A DNA stretch of 64,000 bases from Streptomyces albiflavescens (GCF_014645835.1 NZ_BMMM01000002.1:304388-368387); one strand, 5' to 3'. Counted from the stretch's first letter, positions 7,676 through 17,418 are shown. Numbers and translations are program-made. Notes: generated by a model not told the origin, from the letters alone.

Positions 7676-7969
7676 TCAGCCGTAGACGATGCGCCGCAGC
7701 TGCCTGAGCGTGAGCTCCGGCGGTGCGACCGCCCGGTACTTCAGGTCCGCCTCGATCCGATCGAAGATCGCCGTGTTCACCAGGCCCTGGGCCTGGAGCT
7801 CGCGGTGGCGGCGACGGACGTAGTCCTCGGTCGTCTCGTCGAAATAGGCGAGCACGTCCTGGATCACCCGCAGCGCCTCGCCCCGGTTCAGGGGCGAGGA
7901 CCGCGTCAGATGATCAACAAGTTCGTCGTGCACCCGGTAGATCCTGGGGTACCGGCGGCCGTTTCGCAA
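7676..7969 (-). CDS. Conserved hypothetical protein upstream of glmS
   Basis: A basic, soluble, mostly helical protein of 97 residues with a central acidic helix (DETTEDYVRRRHRELQAQG) and C-terminus PELTLRQLRRIVYG. No signal peptide, membrane segment or known catalytic motif is seen. The longest start is TTG at 7969 with a poorly spaced AGGA; a GTG at 7933, eight bases after AGGA, would give 85 residues and is a serious alternative. The gene lies 63 bp before glmS in the same direction and may be co-transcribed. Its upstream region contains a perfect 16-bp palindrome. I do not recognise the family. Confidence 0.6.
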   Translation of the reverse strand: MRNGRRYPRIYRVHDELVDHLTRSSPLNRGEALRVIQDVLAYFDETTEDYVRRRHRELQAQGLVNTAIFDRIEADLKYRAVAPPELTLRQLRRIVYG

Positions 7970-7975
7970 GAATCC

Positions 7976-7991
7976 TGCCCGATATCGGGCA
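7976..7991. promoter_or_regulatory. Perfect 16-bp palindrome, putative operator
   Basis: TGCCCGATATCGGGCA is a perfect palindrome in the divergent gap between the small hypothetical gene and the exported phosphoesterase. It sits a few bases before the TTG start of one and about 85 bp before the other, as expected of a shared operator. The regulator is unknown. Confidence 0.5.
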
Positions 7992-8077
7992 ACGGTCTGT
8001 TGAAAGTCTTATGGGGGGCTGTTTGGAAGCTGTCCATCCTGTGTCTTGCGCCGCGTCGATTGCCGGGAGCAACTTCT

Positions 8078-9664
8078 GTGGCCATGGACACTCCACGCAT
8101 GGGCGTACCGGAGCAGCTTGCCGAGCGCATGAGCATGGCCGAGCAGCACGAGTACCTTCGCGCCAAGTTCTCGCGGCGCAACATGATCAGAGGCGGCGCC
8201 GTGACCCTGGGCGCCGTCGCGGGCGGCGCCTTCGTACCGGGCGCCGTCGCACAGGCCGCGGTGCCGACGCAGCGGACCGCGGCTTCGGCGGAGAAGGTCG
8301 ACGGCGCGCTCGTCGCCCCCTTCGGCCGCCACCTCGCCTACGGCGCCGATCCGCGCACCGAGATGACCGTCTCCTGGCAGGTTCCGACGCCGGTCGACAA
8401 GCCGTTCATTCGCATCGGCGCCCACCCCTGGGACCTCTCCCGGAAGATCGAGGCCGAGGTCCGCACCCTCTACACCCCGGCCGGCGTCGGCGCGAGCGGC
8501 GACCACACGCAGTACTACGTGCACGCCCAGCTCGCCCACCTGCGCCCCGGCAAGACGTACTACTACGGCGTCGGCCACGCGGGCTTCGACCCGGCCGAGC
8601 CCCACCTGCTGGGCACCCTCGGCACCTTCACCACCGCTCCCTCGCACGCCCAGCCGTTCACCTTCACGGCCTTCGGCGACCAGGGCGTCAGCTACCACGC
8701 CCTGGCCAACGACAGCCTGATCCTCGGCCAGAACCCGGCCTTCCACCTGCACGCCGGCGACATCGCCTACGGCGACCCGGCCGGCGCGGGCAAGACCACC
8801 GACACCGGGTTCGACTCGCGCACCTGGGACCAGTTCCTGTACCAGACCGAGTCGGTCGCCAAGCAGGTCCCGTGGATGGTCTCGTACGGCAACCACGACA
8901 TGGAGGCCTGGTACTCGCCCAACGGCTACGGCGGTGAGGAGGCCCGCTGGACCCTCCCCGACAACGGTCCGGACAAGAAGAACCTCCCGGGCGTCTACTC
9001 CTTCGTCTACGGCAACACGGCGATCATCTCCCTGGACCCCAACGACGTCTCCTTCGAGATTCCGGCCAACCTCGGCATCTCCGGCGGCACCCAGACGAAG
9101 TGGTTCGAGGGCCAGCTGAAGAAGTTCCGCGCCTCGAAGGACATCGACTTCATCATCGTGTTCTTCCACCACTGCGCGTACTGCACCTCCACGGCGCACG
9201 CCTCGGAGGGGGGCGTGCGCCAGGAGTGGGTGCCGCTGTTCGACAAGTACTCGGTCGACCTGGTCATCAACGGCCACAACCACCAGTACGAGCGCACGGA
9301 CGTCATCAAGGGCAACCAGGTCGTCAAGAAGCTGCCGATCGGCGAGACGGCGTACTCCGACACCGAGGGTGTGGTGTACGTCACGGCCGGCGCGGCGGGC
9401 CGCAGCCTGTACGCCTTCACCGCCCCGGACTCCTACGAGGGACACGAGAACGAGGTCGACTCCGTGGCCTCCTTCGTCAACCTCAAGGACGGCAAGCAGA
9501 ACGAGACCGTCGCCTGGTCGCGTGTTCGCTACCTGAACTACTCCTTCCTGCGCGTGGACGTCACCCCCGCGCCGAAGGGCCACTACACCACCCTGAAGGT
9601 CCAGGGCATCGCCGAGACCGGTGACCGGATCGACCACTTCACGGTGGCGCGCAAGGCGAAGTAG
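8078..9664 (+). CDS. Tat-exported purple acid phosphatase-like metallophosphoesterase
   Basis: A secreted phosphoesterase of 528 residues. The N-terminus has a twin-arginine signal (SRRNMIRGGAVTLGAVAGG, then an Ala-rich cleavage region). An N-terminal fibronectin-like domain typical of purple acid phosphatases follows (MTVSWQVPTPVD; LRPGKTYYYGVG). The catalytic domain shows the five metal-binding blocks in order: AFGDQGVSY, HAGDIAYGD, SYGNHDME, FFHHCAYC and NGHNHQYER. It probably releases phosphate outside the cell or acts on phosphorylated envelope substrates. The GTG at 8078 is chosen because GGGAG lies nine bases upstream; an ATG six bases later is an alternative. A hairpin follows. Confidence 0.9.
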   Translation: MAMDTPRMGVPEQLAERMSMAEQHEYLRAKFSRRNMIRGGAVTLGAVAGGAFVPGAVAQAAVPTQRTAASAEKVDGALVAPFGRHLAYGADPRTEMTVSWQVPTPVDKPFIRIGAHPWDLSRKIEAEVRTLYTPAGVGASGDHTQYYVHAQLAHLRPGKTYYYGVGHAGFDPAEPHLLGTLGTFTTAPSHAQPFTFTAFGDQGVSYHALANDSLILGQNPAFHLHAGDIAYGDPAGAGKTTDTGFDSRTWDQFLYQTESVAKQVPWMVSYGNHDMEAWYSPNGYGGEEARWTLPDNGPDKKNLPGVYSFVYGNTAIISLDPNDVSFEIPANLGISGGTQTKWFEGQLKKFRASKDIDFIIVFFHHCAYCTSTAHASEGGVRQEWVPLFDKYSVDLVINGHNHQYERTDVIKGNQVVKKLPIGETAYSDTEGVVYVTAGAAGRSLYAFTAPDSYEGHENEVDSVASFVNLKDGKQNETVAWSRVRYLNYSFLRVDVTPAPKGHYTTLKVQGIAETGDRIDHFTVARKAK

Positions 9665-9672
9665 CCCCCACC

Positions 9673-9695
9673 GTGCGCCCGGACGGCGGGCGCAC
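9673..9695. terminator. Bidirectional hairpin terminator
   Basis: GTGCGCCCG (9673-9681) and CGGGCGCAC (9687-9695) form a perfect 9-bp stem with a 5-nt loop between two convergent genes. Confidence 0.75.
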
Positions 9696-9730
9696 GACAT
9701 CCGGGCAGGCGGTCCGCACCGGCGCTGTTC

Positions 9731-10609
9731 CTACATGCGCCTGAGGACCGCCTGCTTGGCCAGCGCGAACTCCTCGTCCGTCAGGACGCCCTCCTTGTGC
9801 AGGTCGCCGAGCTCGCGCAGGCGGCGCAGCAGGGCGTCGTGGTCGGCCTCGGCGGAGGCCGACGCCGCGGCGGGCCGCGGTTCTTTCCCCCGCTCCTGAT
9901 CGACGGGAGCCGTCGGATGCGGCAGCCGCGCCTGCACGGCCGCCGCGACCAGCGCCATCAGCGGGTCCTTCTTGAAGCCCCACAGCTCCACGGAGTTGGG
10001 GTCGTACTTCGGCGGGGCCTTGGTCTCCGCGCCGCGCACGACGAAGCGCAGGCAGCCGTTCTCCAGGCCGACCGCGGGATGCCACTCGACGGCCGTGATG
10101 TCGCCCAGGGCGAGCGAGCGGGCGCCCGCGGCGGCCTTCGCGTCCTCCGTCTTCCAGTTCCATTCCAGGCGTACCTGTTCGCCGTCGAAGCTCGCGGTGC
10201 CGTCACCGGCGGAGGCGGACAGCGGCACGGAGGGGCCGGGCAGGAGGTAGCCGTCGACGGGGTCGGACGGCACCTGGTCCAGCAGCAGCGCGTTGCGCAC
10301 CTCGTCCACGAAGTACTCGGCGACTCCGTAGCGGTCGGACTCGACGGTGAGCTGGTACGGGTCGTTCGGCTCGGCGAGCTTGCCGCCGGTCGCCTGGAGC
10401 AGCGGGTCGGCGCCGTCGCGCAGTCTGAGCCTCAGCCGCCCGGTCTTCTTGCCCTGTTCGAAGGAGACGCCCGCCAACGCGCCGAGTGGGACCGCCAGTT
10501 CACCCAGGGTCTTGCGGAGCAGGCTGACGTTCTTGTCGCGTCCCGGTGTCAGCCGCAGTGCGTCGCCGTCGAAGGCCCATGTGCCGTCCCGCTGGATGAT
10601 TTCCGCCAT
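9731..10609 (-). CDS. DUF4429 and SHOCT domain protein
   Basis: A 292-residue soluble protein made of two related beta-rich modules followed by a linker and a short helical tail. Module 1 (about residues 1-130) starts MAEIIQRDGTWAFDGD; module 2 (about 135-235) repeats the pattern with GTASFDGEQVRLEWNWK. Both fit the DUF4429 PH-like fold. The last 35 residues, LLRRLRELGDLHKEGVLTDE onward, form a SHOCT domain, a small oligomerisation module. Function is unknown; such proteins are common in Streptomyces. It is transcribed divergently from hexA and shares a 111-bp gap with it, so the DasR-like site there could affect both. No clear ribosome-binding site precedes the ATG. Confidence 0.82.
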   Translation of the reverse strand: MAEIIQRDGTWAFDGDALRLTPGRDKNVSLLRKTLGELAVPLGALAGVSFEQGKKTGRLRLRLRDGADPLLQATGGKLAEPNDPYQLTVESDRYGVAEYFVDEVRNALLLDQVPSDPVDGYLLPGPSVPLSASAGDGTASFDGEQVRLEWNWKTEDAKAAAGARSLALGDITAVEWHPAVGLENGCLRFVVRGAETKAPPKYDPNSVELWGFKKDPLMALVAAAVQARLPHPTAPVDQERGKEPRPAAASASAEADHDALLRRLRELGDLHKEGVLTDEEFALAKQAVLRRM

Positions 10610-10640
10610 GAGGGGGATTGTTTCACCGGGTCTGCGGGAG

Positions 10641-10656
10641 AGTGGTCTTTACCAAT
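10641..10656. promoter_or_regulatory. DasR-responsive-element-like site upstream of hexA
   Basis: AGTGGTCTTTACCAAT matches the DasR dre consensus ACTGGTCTAGACCACT at 12 of 16 positions, including the conserved TGGTCT and ACCA blocks. It lies 64 bp before the hexA start. DasR is the GntR-family GlcNAc-metabolism repressor of Streptomyces. Function here is inferred from the match and the neighbouring gene. Confidence 0.6.
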
Positions 10657-10720
10657 TTGCGGGGCCGTGCGCAGGATCATGCGCACGGCCCGCGCGAAGG
10701 GCCATTCGAAGGGAGCGCAT

Positions 10721-12316
10721 GTGAGACAGCACCACAGAACGCCCCGCCTTCTCGGTACGCTGCTGCTCGTGGCAGCTGCCGGTATCTCCGTCGTCGGGGC
10801 GGCACCCCCCGCGGCCGACCGAACCGCGACCCCTCTGGGGCAGGTGGTCCCGGCGCCCGCCTCGGTCCACGCGGGCGGACCCGCGTACCGCATCACCGGT
10901 GACACCCGTATCCGTATCGACGACGACTCGCGGGAGGCCCGCCGGGTCGGCGAGTATCTCGCGGACATCCTGCGTCCCTCCACCGGCTACCGGCTGCCGG
11001 TCACCTCGCACGGCGGGGGATCCATTCGACTCCTGCTCGGCGGCAAGGGACTGGGCGACGAGGGTTACCGCCTCGACAGTGGCCGGGGCGGTGTCACCAT
11101 CACGGCCGGCGGGCCCGCCGGGCTCTTCCACGGCGTCCAGACCCTGCGCCAGCTGCTTCCGGCCTCCGTCGAGAAGAACTCCGTGCAGCCCGGACCCTGG
11201 CTGGTCGCGGGCGGCACCATCAAGGACATCCCGCGCTACGGCTACCGCGGCGCGATGCTCGACGTCTCCCGGCACTTCTTCACCGTCGGCCAAGTCAAGC
11301 GCTACATCGACGAGTTGGCCCTCTACAAGGTCAACAAGCTGCATCTGCACCTGAGTGACGACCAGGGCTGGCGCATCGCGATCGACTCCTGGCCGCGCCT
11401 CGCCACCCACGGCGGCTCCACGCAGGTCGGCGGCGGACAGGGCGGCTACTACACCAAGGCGCAGTACAAGGAGATCGTCCAGTACGCCGCCTCGCGCTAT
11501 CTGGAGGTCGTCCCGGAGATCGACATGCCGGGGCACACCAACGCCGCGCTGTCCTCGTACGCGCAGCTGAACTGCGACGGGGTCGCGCCGCCGCTCTACA
11601 CCGGCACGGACGTCGGCTTCAGCTCGCTGTGCGTGGCGAAGCCGGTGACGTACGACTTCGTGGACGACGTGATCCGGGAGCTGGCCGCGATCACGCCCGG
11701 CACGTACCTGCACATCGGCGGAGACGAGGCCCACTCCACCAGCCACGCCGACTACGTCGCCTTCATGGACAAGGTGCAGCCCATGGTCGCCAAGTACGGC
11801 AAGACGGTGATCGGCTGGCACCAGCTGACCGGGGCCACTCCGGCGAAGGGCGCCATCGCACAGTACTGGGGGCTCGACGACACCAGTGCCGAGGAGAAGG
11901 CGCAGGTCGCGAAGGCCGCGCAGAACGGGACGGGCCTCGTCCTGTCGCCGGCCGACCGGCTCTACCTCGACATGAAGTACACCGCCGACACCCCACTGGG
12001 GCAGGACTGGGCGGGCCTGGTCGAGGTGAAGCGGTCCTACGACTGGGACCCGGGCGCCTACCTGCCGGGGGCCCCGAGTTCGGCGATCCGGGGAGTGGAA
12101 GCGCCGTTGTGGACGGAGACGATTCTGAACTCCGCCCACATCGACTACATGGCGTTCCCGCGGCTGCCCGGTGCCGCCGAGCTCGGCTGGTCGCCCGCGT
12201 CGACGCACGACTGGGACACGTACAAGGTGCGGCTCGCGGCGCAGGCGCCGCGATGGGAGGCGCTGGGGATCGGCTACTACCGGTCGCCCCAGGTTCCCTG
12301 GCCCGCGTCCCGGTGA
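10721..12316 (+). CDS. hexA: Secreted beta-N-acetylhexosaminidase, GH20
   Basis: A 531-residue exoglycosidase that removes terminal GlcNAc from chitobiose and longer chito-oligomers. A Sec signal peptide occupies about the first 35 residues (RLLGTLLLVAAAGISVVGAA). An N-terminal GH20b domain precedes the TIM barrel, which opens at RYGYRGAMLDVSRHF. The catalytic Asp-Glu pair of substrate-assisted catalysis is in HIGGDEAHS at about residue 334. Other substrate-binding segments are visible (HLHLSDDQGWR, PEIDMPGHTNAAL, APLWTE). Closely resembles the well-studied Streptomyces plicatus enzyme as I recall it. The GTG start follows GGGAG by five bases. A DasR-like site upstream points to induction by GlcNAc or chitin. 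Confidence 0.95.
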   Translation: MRQHHRTPRLLGTLLLVAAAGISVVGAAPPAADRTATPLGQVVPAPASVHAGGPAYRITGDTRIRIDDDSREARRVGEYLADILRPSTGYRLPVTSHGGGSIRLLLGGKGLGDEGYRLDSGRGGVTITAGGPAGLFHGVQTLRQLLPASVEKNSVQPGPWLVAGGTIKDIPRYGYRGAMLDVSRHFFTVGQVKRYIDELALYKVNKLHLHLSDDQGWRIAIDSWPRLATHGGSTQVGGGQGGYYTKAQYKEIVQYAASRYLEVVPEIDMPGHTNAALSSYAQLNCDGVAPPLYTGTDVGFSSLCVAKPVTYDFVDDVIRELAAITPGTYLHIGGDEAHSTSHADYVAFMDKVQPMVAKYGKTVIGWHQLTGATPAKGAIAQYWGLDDTSAEEKAQVAKAAQNGTGLVLSPADRLYLDMKYTADTPLGQDWAGLVEVKRSYDWDPGAYLPGAPSSAIRGVEAPLWTETILNSAHIDYMAFPRLPGAAELGWSPASTHDWDTYKVRLAAQAPRWEALGIGYYRSPQVPWPASR

Positions 12317-12320
12317 CGGA

Positions 12321-12356
12321 GGTGGGGCTCAGGAGGACCGTCTCCTGAGCCCCACC
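12321..12356. terminator. Bidirectional hairpin terminator between hexA and desD
   Basis: A perfect 15-bp inverted repeat (12321-12335 with 12342-12356) and a 6-nt loop separate convergent hexA and desD, ending just before the desD stop codon. Confidence 0.85.
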
Positions 12357-12361
12357 CGGCT

Positions 12362-14134
12362 TCAGAGACTCGCGATCGGGTTCTTCAGGTTGCCGACCAG
12401 TTGCAGCGCGCCCGACGGATCCGCCAGGTCCACCATTTGCCTGTTGTCGCGCAACTGGAGGCGGTTGAGGCAGGACAGCGCGAACTCGGGCGCGAACATG
12501 TCGTACTGCTGGAATTTGTCGGCGAGTTCGGGCGTCGCGTCCTGGTACTCGCGCACGGACGCGGCGACCGTCCGCCAGAAGTCGTCCTCGTCGAGGATGC
12601 CCTCGTCGGCGAGGTTCGCGGCGAGGAAGCGGAAGAAGCAGTCGAAGACGTCCGTGAAGATGGACAGGAGCTTCTTGTCCTCGGGCACCTCGACGCGGAT
12701 CCGCTCGACCGCGGGCGGCAGTACCGCCTGCGGGTCCATGACCGCGATCTCCTCGGCGATGTCCTTGTAGATCGCGCGCTGTACGGCGCCGTCCTTGAGG
12801 ACCAGGATGACGTTCTCGCCGTGCGGCATGTAGACGAGGTCGTACGCGTAGAAGCTGTGCAGCAGCGGCGTGAAGTAGGCGCGCAGATAGCGGCGCAGCC
12901 ACTCCACCGGCGTCAGCCCCGACTGTTCGATCAGCGCGCCCGCGAAGGACGCGCCGTCGTGGTCGACGTGCGCGAGGGACGCCATGGTCGCCAGGGTCTC
13001 GCCCTCCTGGAGCAAGGGCACCGGGCTCTCGCGCCACAGGGCGGCGAGCATTTTGCGGTACGGGGAGTAGCGGTCCGTGGCGGCCTCGTACTCCAGGTGG
13101 CGGTAGCCGACCGCGGCACGCTCGCGGATGACCGACAGGCCGGTCGACTTCAACACCGGGTCGTTCTCGACGAGTTGCGCCAGCCAGTCGTTGATCGCCG
13201 GGGTCGCTTCCATGTAGGCGGCGGACAGACCGCGCATGAAGCCCATGTTGAGGACGGAGAGCGCCGTTTTGACGTAGTGCTTCTCGGGGCGGGACGTGTT
13301 GAAGAACGTCCGGATCGACTGCTGGGCCAGATATTCGTCGTCGCCCTCGCCGAGGCAGACGAGGTGCCGCTGGGCGACCTCGGCCGCGAAGGTCACGGAG
13401 AGCTTGTTCCACCACTGCCAGGGGTGGACGGGGATGAGGAGGTAGTCCTCGGGGTGGAGGCCCTGACCGGCGAGCGTCCCGGTGAACCGCTCGACCGTCC
13501 GCTCGCCCAGCTCCTCGCGCACGAAGGACTCGTAGTCGATCCCCACGCCCGCCGTGAACGCGGCCCGCGAGCGGTGTGCGGCCAGCCAGACCAGGCGGAC
13601 CGGGCTCGCGGTCTCGGGCGCGTACGAGAGGTACTCGTGCACCCCGAAGCCGAGCCGCCCGTTGTTGGCGACGAAGCAGGGGTGGCCCTCGGTCATACCG
13701 GTCTCGATGGCCTGGAAGCCCGATCGAACCAGTTCGCCGACCGGGATCTGCGGCTTGGTGAGCTTGAAGCAGGTGCCCGAGAGCGTGGAGGAGATCTCCT
13801 CCAGGTAGACCGGCAGGACCTCGTCGCTCAGTCCGAGGGACTTCTTCAGCTCGATGAAGAAGTCGAGCGCGGCGAGCGGCAGTTCGCCGCCGTCGCGGTG
13901 CCGGGTGATCGACTCGGCGTCGACCTGCCAGTGGTCGAGGGAGCGGAGGCGGGCGGTGAAGCGGTAGCGGGTGAGACCGTCGTCGCTGCGGACCTCGTAG
14001 CGGCCGTCCGGGAGGCTCTCCGGCGTGATGAGCCGCTCGTGGGTGAACTCGGCGAGCGCCTTGCGTATCAGGAGGCGGTTGGCGCGGGCCCAGCGTTCGG
14101 GGGAGAGGTGGGCGACGGCGTCGGCGAGGCTCAC
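12362..14134 (-). CDS. desD: Desferrioxamine synthetase DesD (NIS synthetase)
   Basis: DesD is the ATP-dependent, NRPS-independent siderophore synthetase that joins and cyclises N-hydroxy-N-succinyl-cadaverine units into desferrioxamines. The 590-residue protein is of the IucA/IucC type. Visible family segments include GHPCFVANNGRLGFGVHEYL (ATP/substrate site), IPVHPWQWWNKL and QQSIRTFFNTSRPEKHYVKT, and the FhuF-like C-terminal region with MPHGENVILVLKDG. Length is normal. It is the last gene of desABCD and overlaps desC by 4 bp, indicating translational coupling. Iron control comes from the box upstream of desA. Confidence 0.97.
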   Translation of the reverse strand: MSLADAVAHLSPERWARANRLLIRKALAEFTHERLITPESLPDGRYEVRSDDGLTRYRFTARLRSLDHWQVDAESITRHRDGGELPLAALDFFIELKKSLGLSDEVLPVYLEEISSTLSGTCFKLTKPQIPVGELVRSGFQAIETGMTEGHPCFVANNGRLGFGVHEYLSYAPETASPVRLVWLAAHRSRAAFTAGVGIDYESFVREELGERTVERFTGTLAGQGLHPEDYLLIPVHPWQWWNKLSVTFAAEVAQRHLVCLGEGDDEYLAQQSIRTFFNTSRPEKHYVKTALSVLNMGFMRGLSAAYMEATPAINDWLAQLVENDPVLKSTGLSVIRERAAVGYRHLEYEAATDRYSPYRKMLAALWRESPVPLLQEGETLATMASLAHVDHDGASFAGALIEQSGLTPVEWLRRYLRAYFTPLLHSFYAYDLVYMPHGENVILVLKDGAVQRAIYKDIAEEIAVMDPQAVLPPAVERIRVEVPEDKKLLSIFTDVFDCFFRFLAANLADEGILDEDDFWRTVAASVREYQDATPELADKFQQYDMFAPEFALSCLNRLQLRDNRQMVDLADPSGALQLVGNLKNPIASL

Positions 14135-14688
14135 GCGGGCACCGCCTTCTCGAACTGCTCCCGGGTGCAGAAGCTCAGCAGCGCCTTCTTCTCCGGCTTC
14201 TGGATCTCGCGCTCGGGCAGGAAGCCGACGGCTTCGTTGAGGGCGTGCACGGCCTTGTTGCGTACGTCGGGCTCGACGACGACGCGCGCGGTCGCCGGGT
14301 CGGCGAACAGGTGCTCCATCACGGCGGTGATCACGGCCCGGGTGAACCCGTGCACGGGCGTGTCGCTCGGCGCGACGAGGAAGTGCATGCCGACGTCGCC
14401 GGGTTCCGGCTCGTAGAGGCCGACGAGCTCGACGTGCGCCGGGTCGTAGCGCTCCATGAGGAAGACGGGCTCACCGTCCAGCAGCCCGAGGAACGCGTCG
14501 TGGTACTCACTGGCCGCGATGGCCATGTACGCGCGCTCCACGTCGTGCAGTTCGGCCTCCTGCATCATCCAGAAGGCGGCCTTGGGGTGGGTGACCCAGC
14601 CGTGCAGCAGCTCCGCGTCCTCGGTGGGGTCGAGCGGGCGGATGGTGAAGGTGCCGATGGCGCTGTTCATACGGCTCGTGGTGCTCAT
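14131..14688 (-). CDS. desC: Desferrioxamine acyltransferase DesC
   Basis: DesC is the GNAT-like acyltransferase that transfers succinyl or acetyl (and related acyl) groups from CoA to N-hydroxycadaverine. The 185-residue protein has the siderophore acyltransferase pattern: [19 protein letters not shown] at the start, then HPKAAFWMM, then [14 protein letters not shown] [19 protein letters not shown], and [20 protein letters not shown] at the acetyl-CoA-binding end. It overlaps desB upstream and desD downstream by 4 bp each, so the three are translated in tight coupling. Confidence 0.96.
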   Translation of the reverse strand: MSTTSRMNSAIGTFTIRPLDPTEDAELLHGWVTHPKAAFWMMQEAELHDVERAYMAIAASEYHDAFLGLLDGEPVFLMERYDPAHVELVGLYEPEPGDVGMHFLVAPSDTPVHGFTRAVITAVMEHLFADPATARVVVEPDVRNKAVHALNEAVGFLPEREIQKPEKKALLSFCTREQFEKAVPA

Positions 14689-15968
14689 GCGGCGAACTCC
14701 TGGAACGCGATCGTCTTCTCGACGGGGTAGTACTCGGTGCCGAGCAGCTCTCGGATGATGTACGCGTTGCGGTACGCGCCCATGCCGAGGTCCGGGGACG
14801 TGATGCTGTGCGTGTGGACGCCGGCGTTCTGGAGGAAGACGCCCCGGCCCGTGGTGTCGATCGAGTAGTTGCGGGCGATGTCGAAGTTGCCCTGTGAGTC
14901 GTGGCGCAGCCGGTCCTGGACGGGCTTGAGGAACTCCGGCTCGGCGTACTTGTAGCCGGTGGCGAGGATCAGGCCCTCGGAGCGCAGCTCGTAGTCCTTC
15001 TCCTGCTCCTCCTGACGCAGGCCCAGCTCATAGACCCCGTCCCGGTAAATGACAGTGTTCAGCGAGGAGTTGGTGAGCAGACGGGTGGGAACCGGGCCGC
15101 CGAGGTTCTTCTGGTAGAGCAGGTCGAAGATCTCATTGATCAGGTCGCCGTCGATGCCCTTGAACAGGCCCTTCTGCTGGGCCGTGAGGCGGTAGCGGGT
15201 CTGCTCCGGCAGCGCGTGGTAGTAGTCGATGTACTCCGGGGAGGTCATCTCCAGCGTGAGTTTCGTGTACTCCAGCGGGAAGAAGCGCGGCGAGCGGGTG
15301 ACCCAGTTCAGCCGATAGCCGTGGACGTCGATCTCGCTGAGCAGGTCGTAGTAGATCTCGGCGGCGGACTGGCCGCTGCCGACCAGCGTGATCGACTCCT
15401 TGCGCTGCAACTCCGTCTTGTGCCGCATGTAGCGGGAGTTGTGGATGAAGTCGCCGCCCAGGCCCGCGCAGGCCTCGGGGAGGTACGGTGGGGTGCCGGT
15501 GCCGAGGACCAGGTGGCGGGCGCGAAACGTTTCGCCGGCCTCGGTCCGTACGAGGTAGAGATCGTCCTCGTCCTCGTACGTCACTTCGGTCACCGTCGTG
15601 CCGAAGCGGACGTTGGTGAGTCCGTTGGCGGCCCAGCGGCAGTAGTCGTCGTACTCGACCCGCAGCGGGTAGAAGTTCTCGCGGATGTAGAACGAGTACA
15701 GTCGGCCCTTCTCCTTCAGGTAGTTGAGGAAGGAGTACGGCGACGTCGGGTCGGCCAGGGTGACCAGGTCCGACATGAACGGGGTCTGGAGGTGGGCCCC
15801 GTCGAGGAACATGCCCGCATGCCACTCGAAGTCCGGCTTCGAGTCCAGGAAGACGCCGTCGAGTTCGGCGATGGGCTCGGTGAGGCAGGCGAGGCCGAGG
15901 TTGAAGGGCCCGAGCCCGATCCCCACGAAGTCGTAGGTCTTGTTCGAGGCTTCAGGAAGCGCGGTCAA
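14685..15968 (-). CDS. desB: Cadaverine N-monooxygenase DesB
   Basis: DesB is the FAD- and NADPH-dependent N-hydroxylating monooxygenase that converts cadaverine to N-hydroxycadaverine. The FAD-binding motif [12 protein letters not shown] lies near the N-terminus, the segment [20 protein letters not shown] follows, the NADPH-binding [14 protein letters not shown] is central, and the C-terminal [12 protein letters not shown] motif typical of lysine/ornithine monooxygenases is present. The TTG at 15968 (427 residues) is chosen because GGGAG precedes it; an in-frame ATG at 15995 would add nine residues but lacks a ribosome-binding site. Either start overlaps the end of desA, so translation is coupled. 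It also overlaps desC by 4 bp. Confidence 0.95.
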   Translation of the reverse strand: MTALPEASNKTYDFVGIGLGPFNLGLACLTEPIAELDGVFLDSKPDFEWHAGMFLDGAHLQTPFMSDLVTLADPTSPYSFLNYLKEKGRLYSFYIRENFYPLRVEYDDYCRWAANGLTNVRFGTTVTEVTYEDEDDLYLVRTEAGETFRARHLVLGTGTPPYLPEACAGLGGDFIHNSRYMRHKTELQRKESITLVGSGQSAAEIYYDLLSEIDVHGYRLNWVTRSPRFFPLEYTKLTLEMTSPEYIDYYHALPEQTRYRLTAQQKGLFKGIDGDLINEIFDLLYQKNLGGPVPTRLLTNSSLNTVIYRDGVYELGLRQEEQEKDYELRSEGLILATGYKYAEPEFLKPVQDRLRHDSQGNFDIARNYSIDTTGRGVFLQNAGVHTHSITSPDLGMGAYRNAYIIRELLGTEYYPVEKTIAFQEFAA

Positions 15969-17418
15969 GGGACTCTCCCAGGTACTGCTCGGCATGGCCG
16001 GCGATCAGATCGAGCACGGCGGCGATGTCGTCCGTCGTGGTCTCGGGGTTGAGCAGGGTGAACTTCAGGTAGTGGCGCCCGCCGACCTTGGTGCCCGCCA
16101 CGACGGCGTCACCGGAGGCGAACAGGGCCTTGCGGGCGTACAGGTTGGCGCGGTCGATCTCGGCCGGGTCGGTGATGGCGGCCGGGATGTAGCGGAAGAC
16201 CAGGGTGGAGAGGGACGGCTCGACCACGACGTCGTAGCGCGGGTCGGCGGCCAGCAGCTTCCAGCCCTCCGCCGCCAGGTCGCAGACCTCGTCGAAGAGT
16301 TCGCCGATGCCGTCGGCGCCCATCACGCGCAGCGTCATCCACAGCTTGAGCGCGTCGAAGCGGCGGGTGGTCTGCAGGGACTTGTCGACCTGGTTGGGGA
16401 TGCGCTCCTGGACCATGCGGAGGGGGTTCAGGTACTCCGCGTGGTAGGTCGCGTGGCGCAGGGTGGAGGCGTCCCGGACGAGCACGGCGGACGAACTGAC
16501 CGGCTGGAAGAAGGACTTGTGGTAGTCGACGGTGACGGAGTCGGCGCGCTCGATGCCGCCCAGGCGGTCCCGGTTCTTCAGGGAGGTGAGCAGTCCGCAG
16601 CCGTATGCCGCGTCCACGTGCATCCAGGCACCGAACTGGGCGCACAGCTCGGCGATTTCGGGCAGGGGGTCGATGGAGCCGAAGTCGGTGGTGCCCGCGG
16701 TGGCGACGACGGCCATGGGGACCAGGCCGTCGCGCTCGCAGCGCTCCAGTTCGTGGGCGAGGGCGACCGTCTGCAGGCGCTGGTCGTGGTCGACGGGGAT
16801 CGAGACGACGGAGTCCGCGCTCAGGCCGAGGAGTTTGGCCGACTTCTTGACACTGAAGTGGCTGACCTCGGAGGCGAAGATCCGTAGTGTGCCGAGATCG
16901 GCTGCCCCTTCCCACCCTGTCCGCACGGGCTTGGCCTCCTCGCGGGCCAGCAGCAGCGCCTGGAGGTTGGACTGGCTGCCGCCGCTGGTGAACACACCGT
17001 CGGCCACCGGGCCCAGGCCGATGCGTTCGTTGGTCCAGTCGATGAGCTTGCGCTCGATGAGGGTGCCGCCGGCCGACTGGTCCCAGGTGTCCAGCGAGGA
17101 GTTGACGGCGGAGAGGACGGCTTCGCCGAGCACGGCCGGGATGACGACCGGGCAGTTGAGGTGCGCGAGATAGCGCGGGTGGTGGAAGTAGATCGCGTCC
17201 CGGAGGTAGACCTCCTCCAGCTCGTCGAGGACCGCCGTGGTGTCGTGCAGCGGGCGGTCCAGGTCGATCTGCTCGATGCGGGGAGCGAGGGTGTCGACCG
17301 TGACGCCGGTGAACGGACGGTCGGTGGTGGCGAGTTTGGCCGCCACCCGCTCGATTCCTTCGGTCACGGAGCGGCGGTACCGATCCGCGGTCGTGTCATT
17401 GAGCAGGTGCGAGCGCAT
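15952..17418 (-). CDS. desA: Lysine decarboxylase DesA
   Basis: DesA is the PLP-dependent group II decarboxylase that turns L-lysine into cadaverine, committing it to desferrioxamine. The 488-residue protein has the expected blocks: [13 protein letters not shown] early on, [39 protein letters not shown] with the PLP-ring Asp, and [10 protein letters not shown] with the Schiff-base Lys. The ATG at 17418 has GGAGG eight bases upstream; the frame is open 16 codons further but this start fits. It is the first gene of desABCD and sits behind a long iron-box palindrome centred at 17477, so expression should rise when iron is scarce. Confidence 0.97.
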   Translation of the reverse strand: MRSHLLNDTTADRYRRSVTEGIERVAAKLATTDRPFTGVTVDTLAPRIEQIDLDRPLHDTTAVLDELEEVYLRDAIYFHHPRYLAHLNCPVVIPAVLGEAVLSAVNSSLDTWDQSAGGTLIERKLIDWTNERIGLGPVADGVFTSGGSQSNLQALLLAREEAKPVRTGWEGAADLGTLRIFASEVSHFSVKKSAKLLGLSADSVVSIPVDHDQRLQTVALAHELERCERDGLVPMAVVATAGTTDFGSIDPLPEIAELCAQFGAWMHVDAAYGCGLLTSLKNRDRLGGIERADSVTVDYHKSFFQPVSSSAVLVRDASTLRHATYHAEYLNPLRMVQERIPNQVDKSLQTTRRFDALKLWMTLRVMGADGIGELFDEVCDLAAEGWKLLAADPRYDVVVEPSLSTLVFRYIPAAITDPAEIDRANLYARKALFASGDAVVAGTKVGGRHYLKFTLLNPETTTDDIAAVLDLIAGHAEQYLGESLDRAS

